Below, one piece after another: positions 1-8,726 of a stretch of DNA of 49,633 nt. The DNA is from Nocardioides guangzhouensis (GTDB taxonomy: Bacteria > Actinomycetota > Actinomycetes > Propionibacteriales > Nocardioidaceae). How positions within the stretch are numbered: position 1 is the stretch's first letter; the number at the start of each line of letters is the position of its first letter. A model generated the notes under the pieces. It made no database searches and was not told the DNA's origin. It saw nothing but the letters and a program-made list of their open reading frames with translations. The DNA is taken from positions 1 to 49,633 of the forward strand of contig NZ_SDKM01000036.1 of NCBI RefSeq assembly GCF_004519545.1. Direction: 5' to 3'. The translations under genes were made by a program, and so were the position numbers.

Positions 1-1095
1 TGTTTACCGAGCGTACGAGTGTGGGGCTCGACGTGCACGCCCGATCGGTCGCGGCTGCGGCGATCGATGGCGCCACGGGCGAGCCGTGCCAGACCAGACT
101 GACGCCGTCCTATGACCACATCCGGTCGTGGGTGCAGTCCAGGCCGGGCCCGGTGGCGGTGACCTACGAGGCCGGCCCGACCGGGTTCGGGCTCTATCGA
201 CACCTGACGGCGGCGGGCATCCGGTGTGAAGTCGCGGCACCCTCGAAACTGCACAAGCCGCCCGGCGATCGGGTCAAGACCGACGCCCGGGACGCGGCGC
301 GCCTGGCCCGGTTGTTGCGGCTCGATGAGATCACCGCGGTGGCGATCCCGACTGCCGAGCAGGAGGCCGCTCGGGACCTGGTCCGAGCCCGCGAGGACTG
401 CCGCGGCGATCTGATGCGGGCGCGGCATCGGCTTTCCAAGCTGTTTGATGCGGCACGGGATCGTCTACTTCGATGGCGATGCCTGGACCGGCAAGCACGA
501 CCTCTGGCTGCGCCACCACGCATGGTCGCAGCTGACCTCTGCGGCCACGCGGGAGGCCTTCGACGCCGGCTACGAGACGGTCTTGGCCACCAAGGCCCGT
601 CGCGACCGCCTCGATGGGCACATCGAGCAGATGGCCGCGACCAGTGAGTTCACCCCGATGGTGCACCGGCTCGGGTGCCTGCGCGGGATCGGTACCCTGA
701 CCGGGTTCGCTCTCGCCGTGGAGATCGGCGACTGGGATCGCTTCACCGGCAACACCATCGGCTCCTTCGTCGGGCTGGTCCCCTCCGAGTACTCCTCGGG
801 GACCTCGAGGACCCAGGGGCCGATCACCAAGACCGGCAACCGACACGTGCGTCGACTCCTGATCGAGGCCGCCTGGCACCACCGCCCTCGCTACCGCGTC
901 GGGAAGACGATGCGCGAACGCTGGGACCTCGCACCCGCCGCAGCCCGGGTCCGCGGTGACCAAGGCAACCGTCGACTGCACCAGCGGTGGGTGAGGTTCA
1001 TCGACCGCAACAAGAAGAGCACGGTCGCCAACACCGCGATCGCCCGCGAGCTGGCGGGCTGGTGTTGGTCGCTCGCCGTCCTCGACGACCGATGA
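1..1095 (+). pseudogene. IS110-family transposase, frameshifted, start cut by window edge
   Basis: The N-terminal half (reading from base 3) has the IS110 DEDD-type opening VGLDVHARSVAAAAIDG and a KTDARDAARLARLL segment. The C-terminal half, in another frame from about 445, has the transposase_20 helix-hairpin-helix region (RLGCLRGIGTLTGFALAVE, then FVGLVPSEYSSG and GPITKTGNRHVRRLL). The two halves join if one T of the TTT at 444-446 is removed, giving LSKLLMRHGIVY. The restored product would be about 360 residues, normal for IS110. The first bases (tg ttt acc) imply that the ATG begins one base before the window. IS110 proteins insert DNA by a DEDD resolvase-like chemistry and their elements usually lack terminal inverted repeats, so the ends cannot be placed. 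As it stands the gene is probably inactive. Programmed frameshifting is less likely because there is no long slippery run. Confidence 0.85.
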
Positions 1096-1122
1096 ATTGC
1101 TGAACCGATGAGTTGCTGAACC
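1091..1122. repeat. Tandem 16-bp direct repeat at the transposase stop codon
   Basis: GATGAATTGCTGAACC (1091-1106) is followed at once by GATGAGTTGCTGAACC (1107-1122), with 15 of 16 bases the same. The first copy contains the transposase TGA. It could mark the right-hand end of the insertion element or be a small local duplication; which of these cannot be decided here. Confidence 0.6.
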
Positions 1123-1322
1123 GAGCTGCTTCGTCGCCTCAGAGGGTGGCAGCGCGGGGAGCGACCCGCGACCGTTCTATGAGCAGGCCCCGAGCCGACG
1201 CTCGCCCCTAGACCAGCGGAACCGCTCCAGCCGAAACACCGTCCTGCGGTAACCAACCCGCGCATATCAGTCTGACCGCGCGTCGCCAACGACACGCTCA
1301 CCTACACGAGCCGACGAAGCAC

Positions 1323-1359
1323 GAGGCGCCGGCAGGAAACCAATCCCCGCCGGCGCCTC
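1323..1359 (+). terminator. Hairpin between the IS110 remnant and the glycosyltransferase gene
   Basis: GAGGCGCCGGC (1323-1333) and GCCGGCGCCTC (1349-1359) form a perfect 11-bp GC-rich stem around a 15-base loop. There is no U-tract, as is common in high-GC actinobacteria. The rest of the gene-free stretch 1096-1525 shows no other convincing gene or signal; the open frame reaching back to 1430 lacks a good ribosome site. Confidence 0.45.
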
Positions 1360-1525
1360 ACCCTGGGCTTGACACCACCACCGCCCATATCAAAACGCAT
1401 GCCGGGGCACGCTGGCGGCCGGTCCGCTGGTGCGAGTCCGATTGACGTCGCATAACCTCGGGGAATCGCCTGGCACGAGGGGATGTGTCGGCCGGCCACA
1501 GGGAGTGTTGTTGACCCACCGCGAC

Positions 1526-4500
1526 ATGGATGCAGAGCTTCCGATGACTGAGGTTCATTGGCATGACCTCGCATACCCGATTGTGCTGCCTCACCACCAG
1601 ACCGATTACATACAGGGTGGTGTCATGCGCACCGGGGAGCCCTACGAGCTGGAAATGCTCGAGGCAATGGTGACCTTCCTGGGTGATGGCGAGCTCGTCC
1701 TGGACGTTGGAGCGAACATCGGAAACCATGCCCTGTTCCTTGCGCATGCCACAAGTGCCCGGGTGATTGCCTTCGAGCCAAACGTCGAGCTCGTCGAGGC
1801 GATCCTCGAGAGTGCACGTCTCGGTGGCGTCGAGGAGCGGGTCGAGGTGCGGCACTGTGCGTTAGGGGCCAAAAGCCTCCGCGGGCGACTCGACGACCTC
1901 GACCAGACGAACCTCGGCGGCCAGACCGTCACCGAGGACCCGGATGGACCCTTCGAGATCCGACGTCTGGACGACGAGCAGCTTCCGGGCAAGGTGCGCG
2001 CGATCAAGATCGACGTCGAAGGTATGGAGCTCGATGTTCTTACCGGCGCGCAAACCATCATGGCGAACGACAACCCCCTGTTGTACGTCGAGTGTCTTGA
2101 CCGTGACGAGTTCGACGAGGTAGAGGCCTGGTTGCTCGAACGTGGATACGGCCTGGCTGACACGTTCAACGCCACGCCCACGCATCTCTTTCGCCCTGTT
2201 GATGATGCGCCCCAAGGGAGCGTCCGAGACGCACTTCGGCGCAGCGTGCACGCCCGTTACGCACTGGAGGATCGTTATCGTCGGATGTCGGGGTTCCTGA
2301 AGAGGTCAAAGGACCGGGAAGCCGTGACAAGGGACGAGATCATCACCCTGCGTGAAGGGCTCGATGAACGTACTTTCCAGTTCAAGAGTGCTCAGGCAGC
2401 TTTCGAACGAGTGCGGGGAGAGGCGCTCGTCTATCGAAGGCAGAGGGACGAGCTGGAGCAGAGGCTCGCGGATGCCGCGGCAGAGGTGAGAGCGAAACAT
2501 CAGGAGATCGCACGCATCGGCAAGGAGAACGCCAAGCTCGCCCGTCATCGCGAACGGAAGAACGCGCAAGAGTCCAAGCACCTGCGTCGCAAGATCCGCC
2601 GCCTTCAGGCAGCGCTGAAGGATCTCGAGAACAGTCGCTCGGTTCGTATGAGCAGAGCGTTGCGGGACGCGGGAAGGAGCCCTCGAGGTGTCGCCAGGCT
2701 CGCCCGTGACTCGGTCGGCATCATGCGGTCGCCGGCCCGCGGAGGTTCGCAGAGCACAAGGACGGAGGTCGCCCGCGAACCCATCTCTCGCGCCGCTCGC
2801 CCCGCTGGTCCTCAGCCCGCCGCTCGCTCGACCAGTCCTAGCCCTTACCACATCCTCGTCCCGAAGGGTGGACCTCGGGGTTTTGACCTCGAGGCGCTCG
2901 GCAGGCGCGAGGAGATCGCGCGTCGCGCTGGTGCGGCTCTTGATCTGCGACTAGCTGGCGGCGGACCTCGGCCTCGAATCGCAGCGATCACGGATGACTT
3001 CACGCGCCATGGGCTGTCCCACGAGTGTGAGTGGCTGGACCTGCTGCCCCACTCCTGGGAAGAGGCAATCGTCGAATTCGAACCGGACATCCTGTTCGTC
3101 GAATCTGCCTGGAGAGGTATGACCGGCGCTTGGCACAACACGGTCCCGCACCTGCCGCAAGAGCTCCGGGATATCCTCGCGTACTGCGAGCGGAAGGGGA
3201 TTCCCAGGCTCTTCTGGAACAAGGAGGACCCACCGCACTTCGAGACCTTTGTGCGCACTGCGGCCGAGTTCGACCACGTCTACACGACCGACATCGATTG
3301 CGTGCCGCGCTATCGAGCAGTCCTCGGTCATGATCGCGTGCACTTCATGCCCTTTGCGTGTCAACCACGCGTGCACAACCCTCGCGAAAGCAGAAGGCGC
3401 CGTCCAGGGTTGGCGTTCGCAGGTGGTTACTACACCCGTTATCGGGCGCGCATGCGGGATCTGGAGCAGCTTCTTGAGGGCGCGTCGGACGTCATGCCCG
3501 TCGACATTTACGACCGCATGTTGGGCACGACGCACGACGAATACCGATTTCCAGAGCAGTACGAACACCTCATCGTGGGTACGCTCGCGCCGGATGACCT
3601 CGACGTGGCTTACAAGGGTTATCGGTTCGCCATGAACCTGAACTCGATCAAGGGCTCGCAGAGCATGTTCGCCCGGCGGGCATACGAACTACTAGCCTCC
3701 GGCACAGTGACGGTGTCGAACTATGCGCATGGCCTGAGAGTGATGCTGGGAGATCTGATTCCCATGGGGGACAGCCGGGAGTGGACGAGCCGGACGCTCA
3801 CGGAGCTATCGGCGGACCCCGAAGCATACGATCGGCTGCGTCTCATGGGCGTCCGGAAGGTGCACCAGGAGCACACATGGGCGGCTCGCAGGGACTTCCT
3901 GCTTGCCTCTGCTTCCGGAAGGCCCTTCCGCTTGGAGGAGCCGTCGGTGGGTGTCCTCTTCGTCGTGGATGGCGCGGAGGATGTTGAAAGGGCACGCACG
4001 GCACTGGCTCGCCAGACGGGTGTGGCCGTGGACACCACATTCGTGACCGACGATCGCGCCGCCATCGCCCGCCTCGAGGCCGAGGGGCTCACGTACATCT
4101 CGCCGGCTCACCTCGGCGCGCGGCCTTCGGCTGAGTTCTGTTCCGGAGCGGTGGGGCTGGCCGTCATGAACGCGAAGGATTGGCACGGTCCCACGTACCT
4201 GCTGGACCTCGTCCTCGCATCGCTCTACTCGGGCGACCAAGTCGTAGGTCGCGCGTCCTTTGCCGCAGTCGAGGAGGGGACATTGGTCAAGCCGACGAAT
4301 GGGTGGGCCTACACCGGCTGCCACGGATTGTTGGCGCGGACGTCTCTGGTTGCGCGTGAGGCATGCGACGAGGTGCGAGCCGGTTCGCTTCTCGAAGATG
4401 AGCCCGAAACCCTAGCGGGCTTCTCGCAATTCACGATCGATCGGTTTGACTACTGTTGGGACGGCGCAGCGCTTGAGGCTGCACAACTCGAGGAGTTGCT

Positions 4501-6133
4501 CGGGTCCTCGACGACTATGAGCACGGGCTACAGGCTCGAGGACGTGCACCGCTTTGTCGAAACTTCGGGTGGGGAGCCGGCTCAGCGTGAGCGCCTCGTG
4601 CTGTCCACCCAGGCGATGCTGGACGTGCGTGGGCCGAGAGACGACGTCAGCGTGGAGGTGTCCGGCGAGACTGTCGCCTATACGTCAGGTCTGCCGGAAG
4701 ACAAGCACATCTACTGGTGGCTTCGTCGACGGATCCCGGTCACAGAGATTGCTCACGACGGTGAGTTGAAGTTGCGCCTCGAGACTTCCGGGGACCTTGA
4801 CCTGATGATGGCGATTCGATACTTCGACTCCAGTGGGAACGTGGTGCATTCCACCGTCAGGCCGTCCAATCGTGGCGTCGCCTTGCCGGTGCCACAGGAG
4901 GCGATTGAGGTCGGCTTTGCGTTGCGTTTGCGAGGTCCCGGTGCCGGAAAGGTCCACGAGTTTGCCCTGGATCACCCCGTGGTGGACCCACCCATCATGC
5001 CTGGCACTGGGGAGTATCTCGTGCTCACTGACAACTACCCGTCGTACGAGGACCTCTACCGAAATGGTTTCGTGCACTCACGGGTGCGTGAGTACAGGGA
5101 CGCCGGTCTGGCCGTGGACGTCTTCAGATTCAAGGAAGGTGAGCCCCTTGGCTACCACGAGTTCGAGGGTGTCGAGGTGACAACGGGGTCCACTCATGCC
5201 CTCAGGGCGACCTTGGAGAACGGCCATCACAAGCACGTTCTGGTCCACTTTCTCAACCCTGCCATGTGGGCGGTCCTGCGGGAGTATGCCGACGACTTGA
5301 AAGTCACTGTGTGGGTGCACGGGGCCGAGGTTCAACCTTGGTGGAGGAGAAGGTTCAACTTCACTAACTCGACCGAACTTGAGCGGGCCAAGGAAGCGTC
5401 GGAGCTTCGACAGGCATTCTGGCGGGGGCTCGTCGACGACCTACCCGCGAAGACGCACTTTGTATTTGTCTCGCGCTACTTTGCAGATGAAGTCATGGAC
5501 GACCTGAACCGATCGATCCCCGAAGACCAAGTTCACGTCGTCCACAACCCAGTGAACACCTCGTTGTTCGGCTATGTGCCCAAGCAACGGCAGGATCGTC
5601 TCCGGATCCTGTCGATTCGGCCGTTCGCATCGGCCAAGTATGCGAATGACCTGTCTGTCGCCGCTGTCCTTGATCTGTCAACAGAACCTTGGTTCGACGA
5701 GCTGCATTTCCGCTTCATCGGTGACGGACCGCTGTTCGAAGAGACGATGAAGCCGATCATGGGACTGCCGAACGTGGAGGTGACCAGGGGCTTCCTTACT
5801 CAAGGCGAGATCGCTTCCCTTCATCGTCAATACGGTGTTTTCCTGGCTCCCACCCGGATGGATGCGCAAGGTGTTTCCAAAGACGAGGCAATGTCGTCCG
5901 GGCTGGTTCCGGTGACAAGCGGCGTGACGGCGATACCTGAGTTCGTGTCAGACCGCGAGGGGTACCTCGCCGGGCTCGATGACGCGACTGGCCTCGCGGA
6001 CGCAATCAGGGACCTCTATCACAACCCGGACAAGTTCACGGCCAAGTCGGCGGCGGCAGCGGCCCGAGTAAGGCAGCAGACGGCGACGTCAGTCGTCCTT
6101 CCGCAGGAGCTGGCGCTGGTGGCGCGGGCCTGA
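1526..6133 (+). CDS. Giant FkbM methyltransferase - coiled coil - CgeB-like - GT4 glycosyltransferase fusion
   Basis: About 1535 residues with several domains in one chain. Residues ~55-200 look like an FkbM-type SAM methyltransferase (LVLDVGANIGNHALFLA, then IAFEPN and IKIDVEGME). Residues ~245-370 are a highly charged heptad-rich coiled coil. Residues ~475-800 resemble the DUF3880/CgeB-type glycosyltransferase group (RLFWNKEDPPHF, FAGGYYTRYRARM, and a C-terminal RRAYELLASGTVTVSNY). A less clear segment (~805-985) and a beta-rich segment (~1000-1145) follow. Residues ~1160-1527 are a GT4 fold (VHNPVNTSLFGY, FIGDGPLF, and the acidic SKDEAMSSGLVPVTS motif). It probably builds and methylates a surface glycan from the cytoplasmic face. 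ATG 1526 was chosen; 1544 and GTG/TTG codons at 1505-1511 behind GGGAG are alternatives. Its third-position AT content is higher than in downstream genes, suggesting transfer. Confidence 0.8.
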   Translation: MDAELPMTEVHWHDLAYPIVLPHHQTDYIQGGVMRTGEPYELEMLEAMVTFLGDGELVLDVGANIGNHALFLAHATSARVIAFEPNVELVEAILESARLGGVEERVEVRHCALGAKSLRGRLDDLDQTNLGGQTVTEDPDGPFEIRRLDDEQLPGKVRAIKIDVEGMELDVLTGAQTIMANDNPLLYVECLDRDEFDEVEAWLLERGYGLADTFNATPTHLFRPVDDAPQGSVRDALRRSVHARYALEDRYRRMSGFLKRSKDREAVTRDEIITLREGLDERTFQFKSAQAAFERVRGEALVYRRQRDELEQRLADAAAEVRAKHQEIARIGKENAKLARHRERKNAQESKHLRRKIRRLQAALKDLENSRSVRMSRALRDAGRSPRGVARLARDSVGIMRSPARGGSQSTRTEVAREPISRAARPAGPQPAARSTSPSPYHILVPKGGPRGFDLEALGRREEIARRAGAALDLRLAGGGPRPRIAAITDDFTRHGLSHECEWLDLLPHSWEEAIVEFEPDILFVESAWRGMTGAWHNTVPHLPQELRDILAYCERKGIPRLFWNKEDPPHFETFVRTAAEFDHVYTTDIDCVPRYRAVLGHDRVHFMPFACQPRVHNPRESRRRRPGLAFAGGYYTRYRARMRDLEQLLEGASDVMPVDIYDRMLGTTHDEYRFPEQYEHLIVGTLAPDDLDVAYKGYRFAMNLNSIKGSQSMFARRAYELLASGTVTVSNYAHGLRVMLGDLIPMGDSREWTSRTLTELSADPEAYDRLRLMGVRKVHQEHTWAARRDFLLASASGRPFRLEEPSVGVLFVVDGAEDVERARTALARQTGVAVDTTFVTDDRAAIARLEAEGLTYISPAHLGARPSAEFCSGAVGLAVMNAKDWHGPTYLLDLVLASLYSGDQVVGRASFAAVEEGTLVKPTNGWAYTGCHGLLARTSLVAREACDEVRAGSLLEDEPETLAGFSQFTIDRFDYCWDGAALEAAQLEELLGSSTTMSTGYRLEDVHRFVETSGGEPAQRERLVLSTQAMLDVRGPRDDVSVEVSGETVAYTSGLPEDKHIYWWLRRRIPVTEIAHDGELKLRLETSGDLDLMMAIRYFDSSGNVVHSTVRPSNRGVALPVPQEAIEVGFALRLRGPGAGKVHEFALDHPVVDPPIMPGTGEYLVLTDNYPSYEDLYRNGFVHSRVREYRDAGLAVDVFRFKEGEPLGYHEFEGVEVTTGSTHALRATLENGHHKHVLVHFLNPAMWAVLREYADDLKVTVWVHGAEVQPWWRRRFNFTNSTELERAKEASELRQAFWRGLVDDLPAKTHFVFVSRYFADEVMDDLNRSIPEDQVHVVHNPVNTSLFGYVPKQRQDRLRILSIRPFASAKYANDLSVAAVLDLSTEPWFDELHFRFIGDGPLFEETMKPIMGLPNVEVTRGFLTQGEIASLHRQYGVFLAPTRMDAQGVSKDEAMSSGLVPVTSGVTAIPEFVSDREGYLAGLDDATGLADAIRDLYHNPDKFTAKSAAAAARVRQQTATSVVLPQELALVARA

Positions 6134-6137
6134 CGAG

Positions 6138-6173
6138 GTCGGGCAGTGGCAGTGGGAGTGCCCGCTGCCCGAC
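6138..6173. terminator. Terminator hairpin between convergent genes
   Basis: GTCGGGCAG (6138-6146) pairs with CTGCCCGAC (6165-6173), and the stem extends inward with mismatches. It sits 4 bp past the stop of the plus-strand giant glycosyltransferase and 17 bp from the stop of the minus-strand epimerase, so it may serve both. Confidence 0.6.
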
Positions 6174-6190
6174 GGGCACCGCCTGCATCT

Positions 6191-7375
6191 TCAGGCGCGG
6201 GACGCCCCGAGGAGGCCAGATCTGCCGAGGAGGTCAGGAGCAAAATCGGGCTCTCGCCGACCGAGGTCCAACAGCTGTCTAACCGCGGCCGCGCATCGCC
6301 TCGTTGCTCGGCCGTCGCCGTACGGATTCACGGCATTGGCCATCGTTGCGTAGGCGGTGGAGTCCGTTATGAGTCGATCAGCTTCCTCGAACAGGCGGTG
6401 TTCATCCGTTCCCACCAGCTTGACGGTTCCGGCTACGACGGCTTCGGGGCGTTCAGTCGTGTCGCGCAAGACGAGAACCGGCTTTCCGAGCGCAGGGGCC
6501 TCTTCCTGGATACCTCCCGAGTCCGTCAGTACCAACTGACAGGCCGAGAGGAGGTGCGTGAACTGGCCGTAGTCGAGCGGCTCAATGAGAAGTACGTTGT
6601 CGATGCCTTGGAGGCCGGGTAGCACGGCGGCACGGACGGACGGACTGCGATGGACCGGAAACACGAACTGCCATGAGGGATGCCGCCGGGCCACTCGTCC
6701 GATTGCACGCGCGGCAGAGTGCATGCCCTCGCCCTGGTTCTCACGGCGGTGCAGCGTCACGAGAACGATCGGTTGTTGCGATCCGACGATTTCAGCCAGG
6801 TGGTCATCCTCGAACGGGACTCGGTGCTTCACCACTTCCAGGAGGGCATCGATCACGGTGTTGCCCGTTACTGCGATCGAGGTCGGGTCAGTTCCCTCTT
6901 CGAGCAGGTTCTCGCGGCTTGTCTGCGTCGGAGCCAGGTGTAGTGCGGTGACCTGCGCGGTCAGTCGACGGTTTCCCTCTTCGGGGAAGGGTGACCGTAG
7001 GTCGCGACTGCGCAGGCCCGCCTCGACATGGATGACCGGCACTTTAGAATAGAAAGCCGCGAGTGCGGCCGCGGTGCTCGTCGAAGTGTCACCCTGCACT
7101 ATTAAGGCTTCAGGGCGAAACGACTCAAGGACGGGGGTAAGCCCCTCCATGGTCCTTGTGAAGATGTCCGAAAGACCCTGCGACTCCCTGATGATGTCAA
7201 GATCGTGGTCCGGGACGATCCCGAAATGCCGGTTCACTTGATCCAGCATGTGTCTGTGCTGGCCCGAGACTGCGACCAAGTGTTCAATGTCGGGGTCATC
7301 GTTCAACGCTGACACCAGTGGCGCCATCTTGATGGCCTCTGGTCTTGTCCCGTAGACCGAAATTACGCGTCGCAT
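6191..7375 (-). CDS. wecB: UDP-N-acetylglucosamine 2-epimerase (non-hydrolysing)
   Basis: 394 residues, the normal WecB length. The enzyme interconverts UDP-GlcNAc and UDP-ManNAc in the cytoplasm for surface polysaccharide or teichuronic-type glycans. Diagnostic motifs are YGTRPEAIKMAPL (residues 8-20), QGDTSTS with the catalytic-type Asp near 96, HVEAGLRS with Glu near 118, PEEGNRR with Glu near 132, TLHRREN with the His near 213, and LTDSGGIQEEAPALGKPVLVLRDTTERPE for nucleotide binding in the C-terminal Rossmann half. It is the last gene of a minus-strand run behind three GH16 genes (49-bp gap) and is convergent with the giant glycosyltransferase. Its codon use resembles that gene more than the high-GC genes further right, so the two may have arrived together. 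Confidence 0.93.
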   Translation of the reverse strand: MRRVISVYGTRPEAIKMAPLVSALNDDPDIEHLVAVSGQHRHMLDQVNRHFGIVPDHDLDIIRESQGLSDIFTRTMEGLTPVLESFRPEALIVQGDTSTSTAAALAAFYSKVPVIHVEAGLRSRDLRSPFPEEGNRRLTAQVTALHLAPTQTSRENLLEEGTDPTSIAVTGNTVIDALLEVVKHRVPFEDDHLAEIVGSQQPIVLVTLHRRENQGEGMHSAARAIGRVARRHPSWQFVFPVHRSPSVRAAVLPGLQGIDNVLLIEPLDYGQFTHLLSACQLVLTDSGGIQEEAPALGKPVLVLRDTTERPEAVVAGTVKLVGTDEHRLFEEADRLITDSTAYATMANAVNPYGDGRATRRCAAAVRQLLDLGRREPDFAPDLLGRSGLLGASRA

Positions 7376-7424
7376 GAACTCGCCGTGCCTCCAAGCATGC
7401 CTTCGTCAGCCGTGGATGACGTTA

Positions 7425-8648
7425 TCAACTGCCCTGTCCCACTGGAGGTGCCACCCCTGAATGTGAGAGCGGCCAGTGCCGCACCCAGTCGACGGCCATC
7501 GTCTGGGGAAGCCTGCTGTCCTTGCCCAGGTGTGGGATCTCGTAGTCCGAGCTGAGCAGGCTCAGGATCATGAACTCCGGGCGGCCCGAGACGCCGCGGT
7601 CGGTCTGGTAGCTCCGCTGGCCGTCGATGCGGAAGACGTACTTCCTGGGAGTCCACTCGACCGAGAAGACGTGGAACGTCGAGGCCCAGTCGTCGCCGAA
7701 GCGCTCCGGCTTTCGGACGAAGCCCCCGGTCTTCCGTCCGGCCTCTGTCGGATAGTCGTAGACGAAGCTGGTCAGGCCCCCGGAGGGGTGCTTGTGCCCG
7801 AACCACTCGATGACGTCGACCTCGGATCCGGTCTGCGTGGCCGGTCCGGTTGTCGCGGCGCGTGACTTGACCTGGAGCCAGAACGCGCCGTGTTGGCCGC
7901 GTCGATGCTGGAACTTCACGCGCGCTGCGAAGTAGCCGTAGAGGAACGAGCGACTTTGCTCGGTGGAGATGTGGCCGTTCAGCCGATAGGCAAAGTTGCC
8001 CTCGTCGCTGGCGCAGCGGTCACCGACCCGGTCCGGGTCGAGCAGGACGCTCAGTTTGACAGTGCCTCCTGAGACGCCGACAGCACGATCGTCGGCCTTC
8101 GAGCAGGCGCGATGGCTGTCGGGAAGGTACCCCTGCAAGCGGTTGCTCCACGTGTCGTCCAGGGCGTTGCCGTCGAACTCATCACTGAAGTCGGGCTCGC
8201 CCCAGCGATCGGACGCTTGCGGCTTGCTCGACAGAGACGGGTGTCCGCCCTGGCCGACGACGGTCGCGCGATAGACGACAGGCTCCCCCTCGATCGAGTA
8301 AGGGGCGGTGAACTCGGCCCGTCCCTCACGGCCCTGCCGGACCGCGTCCACTCGTTCCCAGGAGCCACCGACCTGGCGCTCGAGCACGAGCTTCCGACCC
8401 TTCTGGGGTGGACGCGACACAGCTGTGAGAGCTGTGAGGGCCTCAGCAGCCGGCGCCGGGCGCAGGCCCGGCTGAGCGATCTGGGGGTGCGCCTTGAGTC
8501 CGACAAAGCGCGGCGTCGGTCGATTCGCGACGGCGCGGTCGCCTCCCTGCCGTCCCGGCGAACCGGAGTCGTTGGACGTGCACGCCGCGGTCAGTGCCGA
8601 ACCAAGGACGAGCGCGGCGAGGGCGGATCGCACACGGGAAGCAGACAT
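7425..8648 (-). CDS. GH16 family glycoside hydrolase, lipoprotein
   Basis: 407 residues. A lipoprotein signal (hydrophobic stretch ending in the lipobox LTAAC, Cys near 23) predicts anchoring to the outer face of the membrane. Residues ~50-135 form a small beta domain also present in the next two proteins (HPQIAQPG, then GRKLVLERQVGGSWERV). The GH16 jelly roll runs from PDFSDEFDGNALDDTW to AVDWVRHW and carries the catalytic signature EVDVIEWFG with both glutamates. GH16 enzymes retain configuration and cut beta-1,3/1,4-glucans, galactans or similar polysaccharides. The exact substrate cannot be read here. A GGAG ribosome site precedes the ATG. It lies between a GH16 paralogue upstream and wecB downstream, so it probably trims or releases the glycan made by this locus. 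Confidence 0.85.
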   Translation of the reverse strand: MSASRVRSALAALVLGSALTAACTSNDSGSPGRQGGDRAVANRPTPRFVGLKAHPQIAQPGLRPAPAAEALTALTAVSRPPQKGRKLVLERQVGGSWERVDAVRQGREGRAEFTAPYSIEGEPVVYRATVVGQGGHPSLSSKPQASDRWGEPDFSDEFDGNALDDTWSNRLQGYLPDSHRACSKADDRAVGVSGGTVKLSVLLDPDRVGDRCASDEGNFAYRLNGHISTEQSRSFLYGYFAARVKFQHRRGQHGAFWLQVKSRAATTGPATQTGSEVDVIEWFGHKHPSGGLTSFVYDYPTEAGRKTGGFVRKPERFGDDWASTFHVFSVEWTPRKYVFRIDGQRSYQTDRGVSGRPEFMILSLLSSDYEIPHLGKDSRLPQTMAVDWVRHWPLSHSGVAPPVGQGS

Positions 8649-8726
8649 GGATCTCCGGAGACGGGGACGGACCCGGCCATGTTAGGTGGTGGGTCGTTGC
8701 CACGCCGAAGCCGGTTCCTTGCCGGG

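Noticed and set aside
444..446. Programmed frameshifting in the IS110 transposase
   Set aside because: There is only a run of three T, no stimulatory structure was seen, and IS110 elements normally encode one uninterrupted frame.
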